22,679 nt of DNA, from assembly GCA_000697335.1 (NCBI GenBank), contig JNEM01016309.1:1-22679 (forward strand). Direction: 5' to 3'. Made by a program: the position numbers and the translations under genes. This DNA is from Conidiobolus incongruus B7586. Lineage: Eukaryota > Entomophthoromycota > Entomophthoromycetes > Entomophthorales > Conidiobolaceae. Below the pieces are notes generated by a model that was not told where the DNA came from, searched no databases, and saw only the letters and a program-made list of their open reading frames with translations. This document shows, one piece after another, positions 1 to 9,500 of this stretch. Position 1 is the first letter of the stretch; each line of letters opens with the position of its first letter.

Positions 1-479
1 AAAGTTATTTATAAAAAAAATCTATATAAAATTATTTAATTAATTTATAAAATATAAAATTTTAATTTTTAATAAATAAAAATATTTTTTTATAAATTAA
101 AAATTTTCTTATAGTAAGGTAAATAGCTATCAATTATTAATATAAGTATTGATTTTATTATATTCATTAATTTTTTTGAGATGATATATCAAAGTTTAAG
201 TTTGATTTTGAAGTTTAAATTTTTGTTATTTAGTATATAATATTAAATCAAGTTGATATGTATCATATTTATAAATTATTATTTTTCAATTAAAATTTAT
301 TTAAGAAATATAAACAGATGAAAAATAAGAGTTTATTAAAATTAATCAATTGACTAATAATGTAATATATAGGTTAATTAAAAAAAAGTTAACATTATAA
401 AAAAAATTATTAAATATTGATATAATACTTATTCGATAATTTAAGACTGATAATAATTGAAAATTTGATTGAGATCCAC
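1..479. other. AT-rich intergenic spacer
   Basis: The stretch is strongly AT-rich with many short A and T runs. No open frame of useful length is present, and I see no RNA gene, long repeat or splice-like gene structure. Confidence 0.6.
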
Positions 480-1690
480 ATATATTTTATAATTTATATT
501 TCTATAACTTTAAATTCTCCTCAGTAGAAACTTTATATTATGTACCAATTGCTTCATTTTCTGTAAGGGCTTTTTTGTTAATGATATAATCCTTTAATGT
601 CGATATCTGTTACTTTTTGTAAAAATATTTGTTCAGAATAGGCTAAAATCAGGATAGTAAATGCTTAAGGTAAATACAGTCTTCGCATTGAGGTGCGAAC
701 ATCCTCCACTTAGATCTTAATAAGTATTGCAAACAGAGATGGATCGTGTGCGGTACTCACAGCAAGAGTCATTGCAATTGATTCTTATTATATTGAGTTG
801 GCGCACTTCATTTTAGAGAATATATTGCAATTTGTATGAAATCGCTTCAGCTCATGGCATCTAGTCACATATATATTCAAGGTATTTGACACCGAGGAAA
901 AGTAATCCTTTATAGTGTGTGAATAGTTGATTGATAGTATAATTACCATAATTATTGGGATATGTGACTATTAATTTGAGAACATTATGAAAATTTTCAC
1001 TCTCAGCTATTAGGGACTATAATATTTATGAAGTTATTGAAACTTTTGATTCGATTAATAATCCGCGATATTTATTAATATCAAGTCATAAACATCCTGC
1101 AATGTGAGCTTTGTCGGTTCCATCAATTAGCTTGAACAAACATGTAATGGGAGGATGAATCTGATTGATGAGGTATCATTTATGATTGATCTTAAGTGCA
1201 AAATTATTCAAAACATCTTCAAGATAGAAGATACGGGAAGTATTTTCAGCTGCTTAGTTCGGTGTATCACAAATAATATATGGGACAGTGTTATCAGGCC
1301 TGACAACAATACATCTCGTCTTAAGTTAAAGAGTCACCTGAATGTGAGGATGGATGCTTGCATCACTGTAACTCTTAGAATTATTGGGTTAAACCAATAT
1401 CAGCGACAAACTAATAATTGGGAGCCTTTTCAGAAAAAAAATTAAATGATCATCTCTGTCAAGTAAGAGCGGATTTGACGTAGGAATACAGCACAATCAT
1501 CATTAATAAGCAATAAGTTAAATACATATTTGGATATTTTATGGAATAATTCATACTAATCTTTGTATATAATATAAAAGCCCTTAGATTCCAAATTATG
1601 CTTTGAAGTATTTGGGGATACTGATCATAACAACATACATTGTTTTTCTTAAGTAATATTATATAATTGTAAATATCATTAATATTCAAT
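480..1690. pseudogene. GC-elevated island, probable decayed gene of unknown identity
   Basis: Base composition changes sharply here. Some 60-base lines reach about 40 % GC (for example 661-720), against well under 15 % in the AT-rich block that follows. In this genome such composition marks coding sequence. Even so, no frame stays open beyond about 96 codons. Two short frames exist, plus strand 1155-1445 (96 codons) and minus strand 1459-1689 (76 codons, rich in I, L, Y and N). Minus-strand frames between them show coding-like patches that do not connect through plausible introns. I recognise no domain. The likeliest reading is an old gene or gene-like element that has decayed. A multi-exon gene whose introns I failed to see, or a non-coding transcript, cannot be excluded. 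Confidence 0.3.
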
Positions 1691-3050
1691 TCTAATAAAT
1701 ATTTATTTAATTAATTCTAAGTTTAAACATTTGACCAATTTTAAGATTACTTTGCATTTTAAATAATGGGAATTTTTTGCAATTTAAAATAAATAAACAT
1801 TTTGATATATAATATATAAAAATAAATATATAATATTAATTTAATAGTTTCTTTTATTATTAATAACTTTTTACTATACTTTTGGTAAACTTTTAAAACT
1901 TAAAAAATAATTTTTTTTATTAAAGACTGAAATTTAATATTTTATAAACTAATTAAATTTTCCTATAGAAATTTTCTTTTTTATAAGCTGGTTTTTTAAT
2001 TGCTTAAAGCAATTATAATTATATAAGTTATAATCTAAAAAATATACTAGATATAGTAGTTTTTTCTAGATATTTTTAATCAGAAAATTTTTTATAACTT
2101 TAAATTTATATATTTTATAATTATCATAGAAAATATTTTTTTAAAATTATATTAAAAACTCTAATAAAAAATATTTTTATTTAAAAAAACAATATAAAGT
2201 TTATTATTAATTAATTTTCTTTTAAAAATTAAATAAAAATAACATATATTATTTTAATTTATTATAATAATTTAGATTCACTTATTAATAAACTATTTAT
2301 TTAAAAGGATTTATAAAAAAATAATTTAACTTAATTTAACACTTTGATTTATATTTTAATAAAAGATTATATAAAGGGATTTAAAATTCATTAATTATAA
2401 TTATTTACTATAAAAGTTTCAGTTCCTAATAATATTTTAATAAGTTTTATTTAATAATAATTATTTTAACTTTTTAAGTTTTAGTTAAATTATAAAGTAC
2501 CTATTTTATATTTTTATTTATTAATTTAAGTTTAAACTTTAATATATATATATAATACTTATAAAATTAATATTAAAGTATTTAATTAATATTTTACCTA
2601 AAATAAAAAAATGTTTTTTAATATATTTTTTATTTTATTAATAATTAAAATATAATAGTTAAAATTAATTTTTTTAAATTTTAACAAGTTTTAAATAATT
2701 TCTCTTTTAATTTTAAAATAATTTACTTAATAATAAATTGTAAATTTAAAAAATATTTTATTATTAAAAGCTATTTATAAATTTTAAATGATTTTAAAGG
2801 GTTTATATTTAAGTTTTATTAATATTAAAATAAAAAACTTTTAAAAATTATTATATAGTGTAAGTATAATTAAATTAAATAACTAATTTTAAAAAGTTAA
2901 TTTTTTAATCAAAAAATTATAATATATATATATATATATAATTTCCTATTTACTTTATATATAATTATTTATTTAAAACTAATAATATGTTTGAAAAATC
3001 AAAAATTAAAAAATTTCCCATTACTTTAAATTTAAGGTAATATATATGTT
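1691..3050. other. Extremely AT-rich spacer
   Basis: Several 60-base lines between about 2160 and 2940 contain only 3-4 G or C bases, so GC is roughly 5-8 % there. The text is made of A/T homopolymers and simple TTAA/ATTA patterns and includes a (AT)10 run. No coding frame, RNA gene or long ordered repeat is visible. It is the most extreme composition in the window and lies directly beside the GC-elevated island. Confidence 0.7.
2922..2941. repeat. (AT)10 microsatellite
   Basis: Ten uninterrupted AT units inside the ultra AT-rich spacer. Confidence 0.9.
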
Positions 3051-3778
3051 ACCATTATCATCCAATCTGGTAAAATTATAATGAAATTTATATCAGCACA
3101 AATAAAATCAAAACCCTCCTCTTCAACAGTTTGAATGTTAGTTTTCAACAGTTTATAACCCCTGGAAATAATTAAAATAACAACACTTAATATAAGATCT
3201 AAAATAGGTAGAACAAAAACATTACAAAATATATTTCAATTAATTCAAGATTATATCAATAAATCGCATATGCTGTTCTAAATATTAAGTTAAATATAAA
3301 TTATTTTACATATTTCAATTAAATAAATAAAATAATTAATAAACAAACTAATATATATATTGTACTATATTATTTGAAATAAAATATAGATGAGCCATTG
3401 AATAAGTTGAAAATCTAAAAATTACTGATAATGTTTTAATTGATGGGTATAGATATGAATAAATCTAAAGATTTATTTTAAATAAGCTTGAAATATAAAA
3501 AATTTTTATTAAAATATAAGTAAATGATATTTATTATAGTTATAGCAGATTGAGAATATAATGGTTTAAGATAGAATTGACAAAGTGTAAGTTATGGCAT
3601 TGACACTCAAGGTTATTTTGGAAGGAATTGTTTGATTTTTTCGTTCGTAATTCCAATATTATTTAAAAATATTTGATATAAGATTAATTAGAAGTTAACC
3701 TCTTTGAATAACTGATAATTATCCACCAAAATATTAAAGGCTTAATTTATTACATGGTTTAAATTTAAATTACAAAAA
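3051..3778. other. Intergenic region downstream of the 94-residue gene
   Basis: AT-rich and without a recognisable gene. A 10-base direct repeat (TCAACAGTTT) occurs near 3123 and 3147. A small imperfect hairpin is formed around 3622-3656 by AAGGAATTG and TAATTCCAA. The 3' processing signal of the 94-residue gene lies at its right end. Confidence 0.5.
3746..3751 (-). terminator. AATAAA-type polyadenylation signal for the 94-residue gene
   Basis: AATAAA on the minus strand, about 28 nt past the TGA stop of the gene at 3779-4063. The spacing is reasonable, but the hexamer is common by chance in such AT-rich DNA. Confidence 0.4.
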
Positions 3779-4063
3779 TCAACTATTGTTAGTACTTTCA
3801 TTTTTCATCCAGTCCGGCGTATAACTCGGTTTCAATTCATAAAAATTCTTGCCACTTATCAATTGTTGTGGCATTCGTTGCAAATAGTAGTCGGTATCCT
3901 CCAACCTTTGGAGAATGTTAGCAACTTGTTGTGCGAGTTCTTCGGGGTCATTGCTGAGACGGTCGCGTAGTTGTTGTACGTAAATTTGGTATTGTTCATC
4001 TTCCGAAGTATTGGGTTGGGAGGTGTTGTGATTCTGAGTGTGAGAGTTTGAATTGGAATACAT
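3779..4063 (-). CDS. Small hypothetical protein, 94 residues, helical core
   Basis: I do not recognise this protein. It is a single open frame from ATG to TGA with no intron needed. Its composition is clearly more GC-rich than the flanks, which supports real coding. Residues 1-22 are a polar N/S/T/Q-rich tail. Residues about 23-70 look like one or two amphipathic helices rich in Q, L, E and R, with a DPEELAQQVANILQRLED stretch. The end (about 72-88) has a pattern that looks conserved, FYELKPSYTPDWMKN. There is no signal peptide, membrane segment or cysteine. Such a layout is common in small subunits of nuclear or chromatin complexes, but that is only an impression. Its stop lies near an AATAAA signal. 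The next gene on the same strand ends about 190 nt upstream of it, so the two are probably separate transcripts. Confidence 0.65.
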   Translation of the reverse strand: MYSNSNSHTQNHNTSQPNTSEDEQYQIYVQQLRDRLSNDPEELAQQVANILQRLEDTDYYLQRMPQQLISGKNFYELKPSYTPDWMKNESTNNS

Positions 4064-4239
4064 TTTTTGGGGAAAATTTGGAATGTAGTAGCAGATTATT
4101 AGATGATTAAATCTTAATTGTAGTAATCTTGAAATATTATGGGATTTTATAGATTTAATTTTTTTTGAATTTTAATCATTGTATTCATCATTCAAAAATA
4201 ATTTTCAAAATTCAAAATAAGTAAGAAATAATAAATAAC

Positions 4240-4245
4240 TTTATT
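4240..4245 (-). terminator. AATAAA-type polyadenylation signal for the F-box-like gene
   Basis: AATAAA on the minus strand, about 10 nt after the TAA stop of the gene at 4255-5499. The sequence is exact but not specific in AT-rich DNA. Confidence 0.4.
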
Positions 4246-4254
4246 GACTAAATA

Positions 4255-5499
4255 TTAATTAGGAATTCTAATTCCTATTACGTTACCTCCATTTTCAACT
4301 TCTTTTCGGAGCCACATCCAATTAGAAAATGATGAGTGAGCTTTCATGAAAGAATCCCAATGGGACAAATTGCACTTGAACCATTTAAGATTTTCAAACA
4401 CTAAAAAATTTGCAATATCTAGGTTGAGGCATTCCAATTTAACTAAATTACGACTACATCTGAGTAAATCACAAGGTATTGAAGTATTTGGTAATGTCAA
4501 TTCTCGAACTTGATCTAGGCCCGAAATCCAATGATGCTTTGATGGTTGGTGAACCAAATAACATGTTAGGGACTGCAAATGGACGAGATCTAGGAAAATC
4601 AATTGATTGAAGTGCTCAGCTAGTTGAATACCATCCAACAAGTGGAGATCTTTGAGAGAATTTCGATTCCTCTCCAAGATTTTAAACAGTTGATCGGGTT
4701 CTGTTACTTTTTGTAGATTTAACTGCAGGTATTCAAGTTGGTTGCAAGTGGTTAAGGCGTTGAGGATGGCAAAGTCGTAAATTGAGCATTTCAATTTGAA
4801 AGTTTTGAGATTTGTCACTTGGGAGATATTAGATTGTATGTATTGTAATTGATTCATATTCCCGTGAATATTTAATTGTAAGTATCTTAGATTGTTATTG
4901 TTTGTCACCGTATTGGGATCACCCATTATTGGGAAGTCGTCAATTTCGTCCATTTTAATAGCCAAATAGCTCAAATTACAATTTTTAAAATTCGGAAATA
5001 TAAAATTATTAGAATTTTCACAATCTTTGGAGCAGAATTGAACTATTAATTTACTCACTTGCGAGGGAATTTGAAAATACTTGGATTCTGGAGTGTGTAT
5101 CATTTCAATATTTTTCAGTTTTAAGACTTTGATTTGAGTTAGAGCACTTAGATCAATAGGGTTGTTTAATTTTATATCATTTAAATAAAAGTCTGATAAG
5201 TTGGGGAATTTTGCTGCAATCACAGAAAATACATCTGAATTTAGAATGTGACCTTCAATTGTAAGCTTACCAATTTTAAATCGAATATCGCTAATATTAC
5301 CAAGTTTAATTAACTCTTCGTAATAATTAAATTTGTTGAATTTTAATCTCAAGTCCACAAGGTACGATCTAATTGTGATTCTATTATACTCAGTACTAAC
5401 CAATCTCAAACTTTTAAAATCTTCCAAATCCAAGTAAGGTGTAATAAGGTTCATCAGTCGAAGTTGATTTAATTCATTGAGTATGTCAAAGTATGTCAT
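4255..5499 (-). CDS. F-box-like, leucine-rich-repeat protein, 414 residues
   Basis: A single intronless frame from ATG to TAA. Residues about 16-46 resemble a degenerate F-box: hydrophobic LITPYLDLEDFKSLRLVS followed by a conserved-type TEYNRIT. The rest is a series of irregular leucine-rich repeats. LxxLxL-type strands start near residues 101, 124, 176, 204, 231, 255, 282, 306, 330, 350 and 367 (for example LRYLQLNIHG, LEYLQLNLQ, LKDLHLLDG). F-box/LRR proteins link substrates to SCF ubiquitin ligases through Skp1, with the LRR face binding the substrate. The F-box here lacks the classic LPxE start, so Skp1 binding is an inference. There is no signal peptide or membrane segment. Large families of similar intronless F-box-like/LRR genes are typical of some early-diverging fungi. 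The substrate cannot be told from sequence. Confidence 0.75.
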   Translation of the reverse strand: MTYFDILNELNQLRLMNLITPYLDLEDFKSLRLVSTEYNRITIRSYLVDLRLKFNKFNYYEELIKLGNISDIRFKIGKLTIEGHILNSDVFSVIAAKFPNLSDFYLNDIKLNNPIDLSALTQIKVLKLKNIEMIHTPESKYFQIPSQVSKLIVQFCSKDCENSNNFIFPNFKNCNLSYLAIKMDEIDDFPIMGDPNTVTNNNNLRYLQLNIHGNMNQLQYIQSNISQVTNLKTFKLKCSIYDFAILNALTTCNQLEYLQLNLQKVTEPDQLFKILERNRNSLKDLHLLDGIQLAEHFNQLIFLDLVHLQSLTCYLVHQPSKHHWISGLDQVRELTLPNTSIPCDLLRCSRNLVKLECLNLDIANFLVFENLKWFKCNLSHWDSFMKAHSSFSNWMWLRKEVENGGNVIGIRIPN

Positions 5500-5545
5500 C
5501 TTTTATGTATTATATTAATTATAAGTATTAAATTATCAAATATAA

Positions 5546-5602
<57 letters not shown>
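5546..5602. repeat. (ATT)19 trinucleotide microsatellite
   Basis: Nineteen perfect ATT units (57 bp) start 46 bp upstream of the ATG of the minus-strand F-box-like gene, so the tract lies in its promoter or 5' untranslated leader. On the sense strand it reads (AAT)19. Perfect repeats of this length are expected to vary in copy number between individuals. Confidence 0.95.
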
Positions 5603-6452
5603 TCCTAACTCTATAAATCTATCAAAATTTTTTCAAAAAAAAATTAAAAAGTAGTGTTAAGAATTGATCCCTATACCAATATTTATTCCTCATCCTATTT
5701 TTAATACGCCCAATAATGGTGGTTCAAATGTACACAATAATAGAACTTGTTGACCTGTACACAGATTCCACTAAATCTAAATGAACTAATCACAAGCGTT
5801 GGTGGGATGAATAACGTGGATTTTATGAATTATTTATACTTGAAATTGTATCCAATATATTATTAGTTAAAATAAAATGTTGAATTCGAGATTGTAACTT
5901 AATTGGGAATTTAATTAATTTTGAGTTTTTTTATCAAGTGATAAAATTAAAATTATTGAATTGATAACTATATAGTTACAATTCATAAATCTATTGTATT
6001 TCATAATATTCCAAATCTTTATTAATTATAATGATTTTTATATAAAATTATAAATATTTTTAATATCAAAAATCAAATAAAAATCATTCTATATATTAAT
6101 ATTGTTAAAATAAATAAAAATAATTAGCCAATTTGCATAAATAAATTATTGGATAAAATTTTCCAAGTTCGAAATTAAGGTTAAACTAAAAATTATATGG
6201 GTTAATTGATAAATTTAGGTATTAAATCATTTCAAAATAAATTAATATATTATTATGATTTTTTTAAACTTAGGTATTATTAAATTAATATTAATTTAGG
6301 TATTCATTAAATAATTTTATAATTTAAATATTTAATTATGGATATGAATAATTAAAAATTTTAAAAAAAAATCGGAAATTTAAATATTTACATAGGAGTC
6401 AATTATCAACCTATATTCTCTCGAACATAGGTGTGAAATCAACTCAATGCCA

Positions 6453-6458
6453 TTTATT
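6453..6458 (-). terminator. AATAAA-type polyadenylation signal for the RabGAP gene
   Basis: AATAAA on the minus strand, about 51 nt after the TAA stop at 6509. It is the nearest exact copy downstream of the stop. Confidence 0.35.
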
Positions 6459-6508
6459 AATAAAATTTTTGCGATTGATTTTAATATAATAAAAAAATAA
6501 AGTAATTT

Positions 6509-9500
6509 TTAAGATAAAATACTTCTGAATCCTCCCCACTTCTTAGTTGGCTGAACGGGTGGATGATCCTGAGAAGTTACAGATCGCGAGTCAGTTACTT
6601 GGGAGACTGAACTGGAAGCGGAATGAGATCCTGTAGTTTCTAGAGTTGCAATTTTAGTACGAGCGGTGACCAACATCTGCTCGGTGGAGTGTAGTTGGTC
6701 CTCAAGCTCCATGTTCTTGGTGACGAGTGCGAGATTCTTTTGGGCAAGTTGTTCCAGATGGTCCTTGAGAGCTTCCTCAGCGCGTTGGCGTTCAGTACTG
6801 AGACGCGCTTCTAACTCTTCAATCTTGGCTTGAAGCGTGCGGTTCAATTGCTTCTGATTAGCAAGTTCCGTTTGCACTTGAACGTACTCGTTCGCCATTT
6901 CGAGTTGGCCATTTGTCAAATCCTGAACTTTGGAGTCGAGTGTTCTGACGCGCTCTTCCAATTGTTGGTTGTTGGCAGCTAACGAATTCACGAGTTTTTC
7001 TTCTTCGGTGAGACGCTTGAGCTCTGCGGTATATTCCTTAGCCCACTGTTTCAATTTGCGATCTGGAATTTGGAACTGTCTCGATTGCTGAATCACCTCA
7101 TTGGTTTGAGTTTGGAAAATGTTAAATATGTCTACTTTAAGATAGTTGAGTAATTGTTCAAATTCCAAGCTCAAAATCTTTTCTTCGCCAAATTTCAGAA
7201 GAGTGAGTGCTATTTTGAAGAGTACATTGATACCTTCGAATAAAAGCATATCGATCACACGGAACACAATCTTCATGGAGGATCTATAACCAAACAGGGT
7301 CATGAACCATTGGGATGCATACATGGACGATTGTACGCCTTGGCGCTCTAAGTGAGCTGAAATGTTGGGGAAGAACATTTCCATCAAGCGTTCGAATTGA
7401 TAGGTTCGAATTTGGAGACCGATCATATTGGGGACAAAGTGTTGTCGGAGATCCCAATGTGTCATGAGTTTGGTAAGCATACAGAATGCTTCTTCATCAG
7501 GCATGTTGAGTAAAAGAGGGCCAACAACGAATGGAAGGCCTTGACAGTATCCCACTTCAGGATCGTAAAGTGAGTAACACTTCACCACATTAAATAAAGA
7601 CTCTTGACCATGGCCACCTTCACGTCGGAAGTATGTGAGACTGGGATAAGTGCGGGATAAGTCTTGAGAAATGAGTTTTTCGTAAGGAGATGTACGTTTC
7701 AATAGGTCAACATATACATTTTCCATATCTACGCTCTGAGATTTGGCCATGAGTTGCCAGAGAGTGCCCCGCAATGAGACAGGAATACCCTGAATGAGGT
7801 GCTGTTCGACGAGAGGTCTGTTCTTTTTAACCATAACTTCGTACTCACTAACGAGTTTGCCCCAGAAGTCCCAATCAACATTTTGATCCTCTTGATCGTC
7901 ATCCACACTCATCAAACTTTCGGAGCGGGAATAGGGCTTGGGATCCAAAAGACTCATTCGTTTAATCTGCATAGGAGTAGTTGGCTCAGGAGGAAGTTCG
8001 CGGGTGTTCTTCTCAATAGTAGATGGAGGCTCAACAATTGTGGGACTGTCGAGAATCTTTTTGGCTGTCGACGACAAGTCGTCGGGTAAGGCCTTATAAG
8101 AATCAACAGACTTACCTACCTGATGCTGAATGGTGCTTGGAGTTCTGTGTAGGGTATCACTCATCCCACGTTTTTTGACTGGTGTGAAATATTTGGTGGG
8201 AGATGTGCGTTCGCTTAAACTTTGCGTCAATCCCGTCGAAAGTACAACGGTTTCGGCTTTGGATTGGAACATGTTGTAGAGTGACTGAACTTTGTTGAAG
8301 ACTGATTTGGATTTCTTTTCTTCAGGGGCTGTGTAAGATGCTTCAGATTCGGAAGCTGATCTTTGAGATGTGGTGCGTTGAACAGGTTCAGCCATCATAC
8401 TTGGTGGACTAGGTAATGAACCATGTGCAAGTTTTTGGAGTGGGGTATTATCATCGTCATCATCTTCGGGTGGTTGATTCATAATCATGAAAGAATCCTC
8501 ACCTATAGATCTTCTACTAGAAGTTCTGTTGACGATTGGATTAAGCGCTTCATCTTCAGCAGTGATGGTAGATGCAGATTTGGGCGTGTTGAGAGTAACA
8601 TCAGACAATACTTCTCTGCTAAGGTTGCTAGGTTGAGGTAAAATTGTGAGTGGCGATGATTTGACATCAGTTTTAAGTGTATCATTTGAATCCTTAATAA
8701 AACTCTCTTGATTCTTATAAGAATCAGTGTCGGTATAGTCATCTTCAATAGGAGCTGGGTAAGCAAATAATTCTCGAGAATCAACAGATCTTGCATAATG
8801 AATATCATTGCCATCGACATTAAGATTATTTTCTATATTTGTAGAGTCCTTATTTATACCATGACCTTGTGATAAGCTCAGACTATCTTTCAAATCTTCT
8901 TTATCTTTAATGAAGCTCTCTTGGTTCTTATATGATTCAATATCAGAAAAATCATTTTCGGCAGGTGTGGGATATAAAAATAATTCTTTAGACTGTGTTA
9001 ACTGTTCATGATCATCATCATCCTTAGTGACTATATTCTCGTCGTTTTCAGAACCCTTAGTTAGATCTTCAACTTGAGATAACTTAATACTAGTTTCAAT
9101 TTCGTCATTGAAATCCGTATTAAACTGATCTTGATCTTTATCAGGCACATTATGAATATGATCGCCTTCAACAGATGCAGAAGAAGCAAATAATTCTTTA
9201 GTATTGGCGAATTGCTCATCATCAGCCTGATCGACATCTTTAGTAATATTCTTTTCAATGTCATTGGATTCTTCATGCAAACCTTCAAGAGTAGAAAGCT
9301 TTTCATCAAGTTTGGCATCGTGCAAATCGCGAGTCGAATCCACATCTCTAAACGATTCGGTATCGGTATGTTCATCCTCCAAGGAATCAGGATATAGGAA
9401 TAATTCAGGAGGATTTACTAATGGCGCATCGTGCACTTCAGCATCATTATCATCGTCTTCATCTTTGGCAACTTCAGTCTCAGTATTGTGAAGTTGAATT

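Larger units (their letters stand above)
5500..6508. other. Intergenic region between the F-box-like and RabGAP genes
   Basis: It holds the upstream region of the F-box-like gene, including an (ATT)19 tract, and the 3' flank of the RabGAP gene. Positions about 5640-5860 are less AT-rich than the rest but carry no open frame or tRNA-like boxes. Nothing else is recognisable. Confidence 0.5.
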
